The translations under genes and the position numbers were made by a program. A stretch of DNA of 64,000 nt from Pseudoips prasinana (Eukaryota; Arthropoda; Insecta; Lepidoptera; Nolidae). The notes beneath the pieces were generated by a model. That model was not told the origin of the DNA. It did not search any database and worked only from the letters and a program-made list of their open reading frames with translations. This document shows, one piece after another, positions 55,802-64,000 of the stretch. Position 1 is the stretch's first letter; each line of letters starts with the position of its first letter. The stretch covers positions 27,440,001 to 27,504,000 of the forward strand of contig OX621247.1 in the NCBI GenBank assembly GCA_951640165.1. The letters run 5' to 3'.

Positions 55802-58051
55802 CAAGTTTGTACAGAAGCCTTGATACGCGAGTCCTGGCTGATTTTCTTTTATCAAATTACAAAGAAATACAGTATGTCGTAGTAATTTAACATATTTCAA
55901 TGTCAATCGCACCTATGTACCGCAGTAAAGTTAAAAGTAAAAATCACTTGTGCGTCAATTGAATAATAGTCTAAAATATATGTGTATAAAAGTATGTCAA
56001 TGACTATATTTGAAAAAAATTTTGATTAAAAACTTACTTACGGTAAGGCTGGCAACGTTGCAATTTAGTGTCATATATATGGATAAAAAAATATTTGTTG
56101 TAAAGACTAAGGATAATTCTATAATTAAAATGTGACATTGTTTTGCGGTGTTGCTAGTTATTTGTGATAAGATGTAAATTGGTTTCCTTACTATATAGGC
56201 CATATCATTGTATTTAATGATATTTTAAGATAGACCTAAATTATGTTTTCTGTAATATAGACAAATATATTATAAAAGTTTTTTTATCCATATGTCTCTG
56301 TGGGATTTTTGATTGATATTTCATATTTATAAGAAATACGATGGTATTTTTGTGTCTCCTACACGGATTTAGATGGAGTTGTAAATGTTCACCGCTAGCA
56401 TTCGATACTTGGAAGAATAGTTGGAGATTATGCTGTTGGGAATAGGCAGAGGGCATGGCGTCATGCATCCAATGCTCAAACAATTCTGAATTTTATTGAA
56501 GCTATAAGACTAAGCAGTGAACTATAATATAGTCCAGGAGCTTTTCTATAAGAGATCAGAATTGGTCGAAGTAGCAAAGATGCGTAAGTAAAAGCCTAAT
56601 TAAAATAATAATAATGGGTTCATTTTGACAATGGTTATCTTAATAATAGTTATTTAAATACAGACTGTTTTGATACTCCACACCATATGATAATATCTAA
56701 CATAGAATAAATATAAAAAGTTAACTTACATACATGTAACAATATAAGGTAGTTATTTTGAAGGTCATCGAAGGTCAACGATCGAAACCGTATTAAAATA
56801 AAACCCTTATAATGTTAGAGTTTAAGTGCAGACTCGATAGCAATAGTATAATGCACAGAACGGCAACGTCGCGGTTGTCCGTTCCCGACCGAATATTTTC
56901 AAAATTTTGGCGGGAAAACCGTATTTGGCTTATAATTTTGAAAGTAAAAGGCCAAGAGATTTGAAATTATGCCTCGTGTGTGCTCCAATTATAACATGTT
57001 ATTTGATCTTTAAAAGAAAACTGCAACTTATATAATTACAGTAATTTACCATGTGTAAGCCCGTGTGACGTGGCCCCAGCTTACACATTACTTATTGCTT
57101 CGTAGCTCAAAAACTATTCGAGCTAAGGTTTTGAAAAATTTGGAGCCTAATGCTGCTGAGAATTTTGAGGTATAGTACATAATCGTAACTTAAATAATTA
57201 CGAAGAAACACATGTGTAAGCCAGGGAGACGTGTCTCCCGCTCGCACATGGTTTTATGATCGTAGTTTAAATAATATTTGAGTGTGATGGTTAGATTTTT
57301 GGCTCTCATTGCTGCAATTATGAGTAAATTTTTTTACTATATTTTAAAACCCTCACATCACTGGTTTTGCCCCAACGGCATGTGTCAGCTGGAGACACGT
57401 TTGTCCAGCTTACACACATTCAACAAATCATAGTAACGAAGTTGTGATTGCTCCAATTTTATGACTGAAACCTTAAATTGCTCCAATTATGCTTTAAAAT
57501 ATGGCATACTTAGACTTTCGATTATATCAATGAGGAAGCTGAGGACACACTCATCTGGGGGGCTACCGTAAGTTGATTGTCATCGGCATTCAAATAGATG
57601 AACGTTAAAAATTAATTAATCATTTGTTCACTCGGCTTCAACGTAAATATAGAACACCCATTTGAATACTACTTATATGTTTTATAATTGGCTAGTTTCC
57701 AGTGAGGTTGGCCACTATAGTGGAAATCGGCTAGAATCACCATTATTGTAATGCAATTTCGCTAGTCTTTCTAAATAATAAACCCAAATTCAATCAAACT
57801 GACTTCCTAGAAATTACTCAGTTTTCTAAGTAGAAAGAGTTACTTAATTATACGGAGTTTTTACTGTTTCAAAGTAATATAAGAAAGTAAATATGTCTCG
57901 GAAATCAGTGTTGAAATGAGACGTTATTGTAACAATAATATAAATTATAATTTAAAATATATAATATTCATTCAATTAATTGTTTTGTTCGCGTTCGACC
58001 ACCACAATCAACAATCCCGACCGATGCTGGAACCCTCAGGGGGGCCAACGC

Positions 58052-58162
58052 CTAAGAGCCGATTTCACCGTTAAAATTACGCGATCAATTGACGCTAAAC
58101 TCAGTTCAGCGTCCTGTAGTGAGTGTAGCGAGTTTATTTTTAACGGTGAAATCGGCTCTTAA
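58052..58162. mobile_element. Foldback MITE copy 2 of 21249-21359
   Basis: Same CTAAGAGCCGATTTCACCG arms, inside the copy 2 GGGGGCTACCG-type MITE (about 57558-58275). Confidence 0.75.
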
Positions 58163-59432
58163 GTCGCCCATCATCGTGATCGGCGTTCAAATAGATGAAT
58201 TATTTAGTAATTTTTAACCTTCATCTATTTGAACACCGATCAGAATCACGATGTTTGGCGACTTAGTCGGTAGGCCCCTCTGATGAACATGACCTCTAAA
58301 TGATAAGAATGTATTGAAATCTAAGTTTAACCCTAAAGGGTTGGATACAGATTTTAGTATTGAAATCTATGTTTAGCCCGAAGGGGTTGAATATGGATTT
58401 CAATACATTGGTCATGTTTTCTTTGTCCATATTGAACCCCAAGCTGTTGGTGTTAAATAATAAAATTAAAGTAATATTCATGAACTGCATAGCTTGTCTG
58501 TGATGAGAGAAATTCGGGATTTCAATGACTTGTTGAATCGGGATAAACTATTATAGGAATTATTATTATTGGCATATCCCCAAGATGACTTAGGGGAGGT
58601 TTGTCGAGCAGTGGACTTCTTTGAGCTGTAATAGTGATGAAGGGAAATGGAACTATTTATTTTCTAACCCCTCCTTTTTTCTCTTTCTGGTTAAACTCGT
58701 TGCGGGATCCAAGACATTTAAAGCGATACCCCGGGACATGCCTGAGCTTCACCGCTCAGTGTCATTTCATTGTGTGCCACTGTTGATCCTGGCTTACAGG
58801 AGTTTCAGTGGTGGGTAAAAGGGAGGGGCTAGTCCCTGTGATAGTGATGACGATGATCATTTATTAGAGATTTTTTATTTAAGTATATACCCTTCCTAAT
58901 GGTTTCTGAATTTAATGACTAATAGAAGAGGAATCAGGCCGTTTATTCAAATCACACCAGAAATGAACATAATTGCTTGCGTTTTTGCGCTGTTGTGTTT
59001 TCGATCGAATGTCACCGATTCTATGCAATGCCTACTAATTTTAATAACAATGCATCTATTGCTATCGTTAGTATTAAGGAAAAACGATAGGGCATCTCTG
59101 GTTTTGTCAATTTAGTTTTTAACAGTTGGTAACAGTTTGTTTGACAGTTATACACCCATACCGCATACTTGGGACATATTACAACGATAAGCTTTGGGAG
59201 ATTTCTCGGCGATAATGGTACGGAACCAGGAAATTTTAATATTTCATTAAAAAAAAAATTTGAGTATGAAATCAAATTATCTTTTTAACTTTCTTCTACG
59301 CTACAAAAAAGTACTTTAGTTGATGACCCGATAACGTTTCAATCCGTTCTAATACGTTAGTATTTTTTTTATGTATTTAATTAAGTTTCACCAACAGTTG
59401 TTACATATTTAATCTCTTTTACTTAAGTGCTG

Positions 59433-59508
59433 TAGTGTGTGTGTGTGTGTGTGTGTATGTGTGTGTGTGTGTGTATGTGTGTGTGTGTGTGTGTATGTGT
59501 GTATGTAG
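59433..59508 (+). repeat. (GT)n microsatellite
   Basis: GT repeats with periodic ATGT interruptions, about 75 bases. The equivalent tract is about 17-20 bases in B (27275) and only a few in A (22650). Confidence 0.9.
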
Positions 59509-60012
59509 CAGTTTTCAGCCTTTTCTATCGTAAGCCTTCTCCTGGACTTCTTTGCAAGGCTCCACTTTCAAAACTTCCTTCACTTGATTCATATATTTAC
59601 GTCTCGGTCTGCCACTCTTACCCCCTGCCTCAATTTAATTCTTTCTATCACCACTTACATTACATTATTTAATACAGATAGTTAATTAATTGTGGGTTAA
59701 AGGCTTTAGGTGTATTATGTTTGGTCCTACCATTTACAAGAAATGTTAGATTTATCATTCGGTAGATATAAATATACTTAATAATAATAATAATATCTAG
59801 GGACAATGTCACACAGATCATCCTAGCCCCAATCTAAGCAAAGCTTGTACTATGGGTACCAGGCGACGATACACATACTTATATAGATAGATAAATACTT
59901 ATATACAGACTTAAAAATGAATGCTTATTCTGTGTAGATTTTAACTTTATAACCCAACAATTTTCCTGGGCTGGTAATCTTTTGTTTACTTGTTGAATCT
60001 TGAGTTTAAATA

Positions 60013-60432
60013 TATTTTTTTTATTTATTTATACAACATACACTACCATTACAGTTTACCCATTGCGATAGCGTAGACATACATTTTAACTTGGGAATAA
60101 CTAATACATATTATTTTGTCTAGACAACAATAAACTTATGGCCAAAGTGAACTCATTCAGTGAACAAGAGAACAAATAAATACTATCAGTGACCGCATTG
60201 AGCGCGCGCAGCGCTCGCGTCAGAGGCGCGCGCTGCAACAAGTTGGTCCGCGCGCGGGGCACCACCAGCAGTGGCGGCCGGCCGCCGCCTCTGCCGCACG
60301 TATTCATCCGGGACGCATAGTCGTAGCTCGTGCAAGACGCAAGCGTTATTACTTACTCCACGCATTTCTTTAAATAAGTAGATGGCTAAAGCTACCTCCC
60401 TACGTATTTCCAATTTACAATACCCTACCATA
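60013..60432 (-). mobile_element. Jockey-type LINE 3' end, poly-A, frameshifted
   Basis: It is inserted in member C where A and B read AAATATATTACTCATATGGC. On the - strand a frame reads RREVALAIYLFKEMRG, LHELRLCVPDEYVR, then after a shift in the GC-rich part PLLVVPRARTNLLQRAPLTR ALRALN and FTLAISLL, a stop, and an A-rich 3' end (the T-run at 60013). This RG..(cys/leu)L..L.L.VP..R....P..RT.....P..R.L..LN pattern is the C-terminus of Jockey-clade LINE ORF2. Extreme 5' truncation. Confidence 0.65.
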
Positions 60433-60908
60433 CTCATATGGACTTATATGGCCTAAAATTTCTTTCCATCTTCTAACTCTCTTACTATGTGTAAATTTTT
60501 CAAATGCCAGAATATCTTCTTATTAGTTTATTCTTTATTAATTAGGATCTTGACAAATTGTCCTAATTACTTCTAAACAATTCAACACTAAGATACGTGT
60601 CACTATCAGACATAATATTTTGATTTTGTTAATTCAATGTAATAGCAGCCGAGCATTTAAATATGCATGTAAGGGGTTGTTGGGTATGTTGTGCTTAAGC
60701 ATTGTTGCACGATATTTCTGATTATACTTTAGTGTAGGGACTAATCTGAGCTGCCATTTTGTTGGAATAAGAACTTATCTATTATCTTACATTATTTTAA
60801 ATGCAGTTTTCCACCCTCAATACAACTCCTCTCTCTCTCAATAATATACGAGTATGAGTGTTGTGTGTGCGAGTATCCAGATTCGTGCCGACGAGCATAG
60901 TGCGCGGC

Positions 60909-61083
60909 CGTTTTGAGTTCAAGAAAAGAGTAAGGAACTTTGTTCCTGACGCGATATCTGTTGCGTTAAATAATAGTAAAAAAACATTTAAAAATGGTCC
61001 AGTCGTTGCTTATATAAAGTTTATTAAATAACTAAGATTAATACGTATCAGGCGATCGATGTTGTACCGTTAATATATTATAT
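60909..61083 (+). mobile_element. Small insertion in member C with a 39-codon frame
   Basis: Absent from A and B at the equivalent place (GTGCGCGG / ATATTC GTGGATTACAAC). It reads FEFKKRVRNFVPDAISVALN NSKK... to TAA at 61029. This could be the C-terminal stub of a LINE or other retrocopy. No family is assigned. Confidence 0.35.
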
Positions 61084-62594
61084 ATTCGTGGATTACAACA
61101 CTGGGAGTAACCGTGATTAATCAAACTGCATACTCGGCAGTATACTGCATATTGCAACAGAAAACGCCCGGCACCAACTCAGTCGTCCGCAATTCTGCGA
61201 CTATCAGACTTATAATATGCCTCTATATTATACATAATTCTAGCAATTAAAATATTACAAAAAATATCCCGCGGGTACGGGGAACGATAATAATATGTTT
61301 TAAGTTTGTGCGTTAGATTAAAGTTTGTAAGGTAGTCAGATCTCAAGATATTTATATTAGGGCGTGGCGAAATACTTACAAAGCAAGCCCGACTAAATCA
61401 CTCTTTTATACCTACAGCTGCATATTCAATTTAAAAAGAAACGCTGAGAATATTCCTTTTTATATAGAGGGTTTGCCTTGTAAGCTTCCTGCTACGGCAA
61501 GTCACGCTTCGGGCCCCATTGAGAAAAAGTTGTTTAGGTCTTAGTTGTTTTTCAATGGAGCCCGAAGCGTTTCTTTTTGAAAATGTCATGTTGTTGGTCT
61601 TCTACATGTTAATCATTTCTGCGGCCACGTATCAACGCACAATTAGTCCTGGCAATAAAACTGCTGCATCTTGGTCTAACAAATGTTTATATATCTGTAT
61701 TTTTAACCCTTAATCGGTTATGATAATAATTCATTTTATTTGCAACATTATAGAGTTTAAAAAGAGTTGGTAACTATTATACCAATGTCCATGAGCCTGA
61801 TATCGTCCAATGCTGGTCATAGGCCTCCCCGAAAGGTTTCTATATATGACGTTGCCATTTGGATCATCGTAATCACCACGCTTGGCGACCGCAGTTAGGT
61901 GGTAGCTAGTACACAGGAGGCTCTGCTACCCGACTACCTGGTGTATCCCTTTGTCGGCCACGGAAGGGTATAGTGTTATGCTTTCTGGGCTGGAAACCAC
62001 ACTGCTCCCAATGTCCAACTAAGGGTTAATATTTGTAGCACTAAACGTATGTTGCTGCGAGGGTTCAGCGCACTGACCGAACCTTCACTATTCTTTGACA
62101 TAATAACTCTGAACAATTTAGACATAGATTTAGTTAAAAGGCCGATTAACTTTAAAAGAATCTAGTTGAAATTCGCCTATTATTTTTGCACTAAGGGGCA
62201 CCAATTTTCTTGGAAGCTGATTCTATAGCCTGATCTAAAAAACTGAGTCCATCACGGTGGCGGTGCTGAAATGACAACTCAGAATATTTACATGCAGATG
62301 CATGAGTTGTGTGATTGGGTAGTGTAGATAGAAAGGGAGAGAGTAACTTTCATATAACGAGAGGTGCGAGCACTGATTTTCTTTCTCTTTCTCCCAAGGC
62401 CTGTTTCGTTTTATATATATTTTACTTCAGTCTAATGCACACTTGTTTTTTTGTATTGTATGTCTATTTTGCAAGATTCTGCACGTTAGTTTTATAGGCA
62501 AATTATGTTCCTTAAGTTTCGTTCACTATTAAAATATGTGACTCCTTTAAGAGCTGTAGAAGCATGATGTAAATAGAATTTTATTTTCCTCGCA

Positions 62595-63412
62595 AAAAAA
62601 GATTTATACCTCCGCCGTAAGATTTATACCTCGGCATCCAGGGCCAGTCAATGAATCTTCATATAAATTTTTGAAATGTGTTTTTAACAGCATATAGAAA
62701 AATGTTAAAAAAAATACCATGACATAATGACCGATCTCCATTTATTAATTATTAAAATAAATAAGTATTAATTTTTTGGAGTTTTTTTTATTTTCATTAG
62801 TTTAAAGTTATATTTTGAAAAGGAGAACTATTACAAACTTGTCCTTGGGCCTCAAGGGACTTTAGGTACAAAGTTGAGGGGTGGGGGAATTATAGAAGGG
62901 ACAGAAGCAGCTGTTGGGCATTGTTGACGCAGTCCCTAACAGATTAGTAGGTACACGTTGCACCTACCTAGGCTAAATACGTAGCTATTTTTGTGCGTTT
63001 AGAGAAAAAATATTTCTGATTTTTGTTTATTTGCAATTTGTGCGTATTTATTATTGTGCAGTTCATGCGATAATAGTTAATTACTGAACATAATTGAGGA
63101 CCTTGCAGCTAAAGGGAGGCAAGTCCAAATTTCAAAACTGTTGGGTATTTAGAAAAAAAGTTTTTAAAAATTAATTGATGTATTTATGTCTTATCGTTAA
63201 ATTTTTTTATTTTATTTACGTTTTTTTTAAGTTTGGATCTGCCTCCGTTTTGCACCAAGATTAAAGAAAAATGCTACCCTATTTTGTATTAAGGATAATA
63301 AAACGCGTAAACACGGTTATTTTTTTATTTCAAGAATTATTAATCAGTGCACAAAGAATTAAACAACTAAAAGAAATACAAAAACGAACGAGTGCTTAGC
63401 AAAAAATATTTT
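62595..63412. other. AT-rich non-coding stretch
   Basis: A direct repeat of AAGATTTATACCTC is at 62609 and 62622-62635 (with CGCCGT / GGCATC). Otherwise T-rich, with no gene, RNA or element that can be supported. It probably includes the 3' flank of the frame ending at 63413. Confidence 0.45.
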
Positions 63413-64000
63413 TTATAGGTTAACTTCAGCTTGATCATCGTCATCTTCGCTTGAAATATCATCTGTTGGTCCGACAGCTTCACTTTTAAGGGCCCAGTAG
63501 AAATATAGTTTATTTGGTGGAACATAGTTCTTTACCAACTGCATAACATCGTTGTATTTAGCCTTTTTCAACGGCAATACATGATCAAATAGCGGTTTCT
63601 GAGGCAGTATTGATAGTTGTGCTTGAGCATTTCTCATTATAGGAAAATAATCAAATACAGGCGTTCCCGATGTAACACTGACTGCAATAGTTTCAATGTG
63701 ATCTTTACTGTATTTAAAAATACGATATTGAGATATTTTGAATCGTATCTTCTCTGTATTTGTTATTACTTTTTTGAAATGACTCTCATACTGTTGGCTG
63801 AAGTTAAGTATCATATTTTGACTTGCATTTACAAATTTAAAATTTTTAGATGCTTGCGTAATACAATCGGCATATTCAGAAGTCGTAAATATGTAATCTT
63901 TCCTTCTATTAAACTTTTCTATTACGCCGAAACACCGATGACACGGTAAGAAGCTGTACTGCACTGACTTGTTTACAAATGATGTAATAATTTCATTTGT
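63413..64000 (-). CDS. C-terminal part of an uncharacterised, possibly transposon-derived protein (runs off the window)
   Basis: The frame is open from the window end to TAA at 63415-63413, about 195 residues. It starts ...TNEIITSFVNKSVQYSFLPC HRCFGVIEK and ends ISSEDDDDQAEVNL. The phrase FLPCHRCFGVIEK followed by a basic RRKDYIFTTSEYADCI stretch recalls the C-terminal region of repetitive uncharacterised insect proteins with FLPCDRDFG.IE-type motifs, thought to be transposon-encoded. The CHRC cysteines and the acidic tail are visible. No intron is seen. It could equally be a single-copy gene of unknown role; the N-terminus is needed. Confidence 0.5.
   Translation of the reverse strand, partial: TNEIITSFVNKSVQYSFLPCHRCFGVIEKFNRRKDYIFTTSEYADCITQASKNFKFVNASQNMILNFSQQYESHFKKVITNTEKIRFKISQYRIFKYSKDHIETIAVSVTSGTPVFDYFPIMRNAQAQLSILPQKPLFDHVLPLKKAKYNDVMQLVKNYVPPNKLYFYWALKSEAVGPTDDISSEDDDDQAEVNL

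Larger units (their letters stand above)
49483..58230. repeat. Segmental duplication, copy 2 (~8.75 kb)
   Basis: Copy of 12670-21430 in the same orientation. Differences seen: a one-base insertion in exon 4 (about 51141-51145), a CCG to CTG codon change near 50836, a deletion near 53050 and another near 53853, and scattered substitutions. Introns, MITEs (53491-53629, 55586-55801, 58052-58162) and the hairpins are all carried along. Exons 1-3 of GPATCH2 are not included. It sits upstream (in PC orientation) of the last PC exon visible. Confidence 0.9.
58305..62594. repeat. Repeat family member C (~4.3 kb)
   Basis: Collinear with A but visibly more diverged than the preceding duplication. It has the 195-base insertion (58632-58840), a long (GT)n run, a LINE fragment insertion (60013-60432) and a further insertion at about 60909-61080. 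It lacks the palindromic MITE of A and B (junction near 62084). Similarity ends around 62594 (CCTCGCAAAAAAAG), before the SINE position of A and B. Confidence 0.75.

Overview
The window is AT-rich, intron-containing eukaryotic DNA packed with short tRNA-derived SINEs, TIR/MITE elements and 5'-truncated LINEs. The repeat types, the two split genes and their protein similarities point to an insect, most probably a moth or butterfly (Lepidoptera). There is no operon-like organisation and no CRISPR array.

Two host genes can be read by matching splice sites and phase. On the + strand, five exons (5558-17950) join in one frame into a predicted 708-residue protein of the GPATCH2 (G patch domain-containing protein 2) family. 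Its first exon is far upstream, at 5558-5669. On the - strand, four exons (46367 down to 41594) encode the C-terminal ~180 residues of pyruvate carboxylase, including the biotinyl-lysine motif AMKMEM and the stop codon. The two genes converge tail to tail. The rest of pyruvate carboxylase is not visible in the window.

The left 5 kb is repeat: a ~137-bp-period minisatellite-like array with a near-perfect palindrome (1-1660), then an old lepidopteran repeat (2700-4996) carrying two separate TIR insertions, one of which holds a third. A segment of about 8.75 kb holding the last two GPATCH2 exons (12670-~21430) recurs almost unchanged at 49483-~58230. That second copy lacks exons 1-3 and has a +1 frameshift. 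It is either a young segmental duplication lying in or beside the pyruvate carboxylase gene, or an assembly duplication.

Both copies are followed by members (A and C) of a 4-5 kb non-coding repeat family. A third member (B, 26400-34018) lies in tandem with A. B carries a PIF/Harbinger transposon (29412-32619) with an intact DDE transposase and a MADF-BESS partner gene broken by two stop codons. Member A supplies the near-empty site. Next come an R1-like LINE (frameshifted, YADD changed to YAND), a 155-bp tandem array made of sequence related to that LINE's 3' end, a CR1/L2-like LINE, and a 622-bp hAT-like MITE.

The right edge (63413-64000, - strand) has an open frame running off the window. 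It resembles the C-terminus of uncharacterised, probably transposon-derived, insect proteins. I found no convincing new biological system. The most informative signals are the duplication with its identity step, the presence/absence conflicts among repeats A/B/C, the transposase/partner decay asymmetry, and the LINE-tail tandem array.
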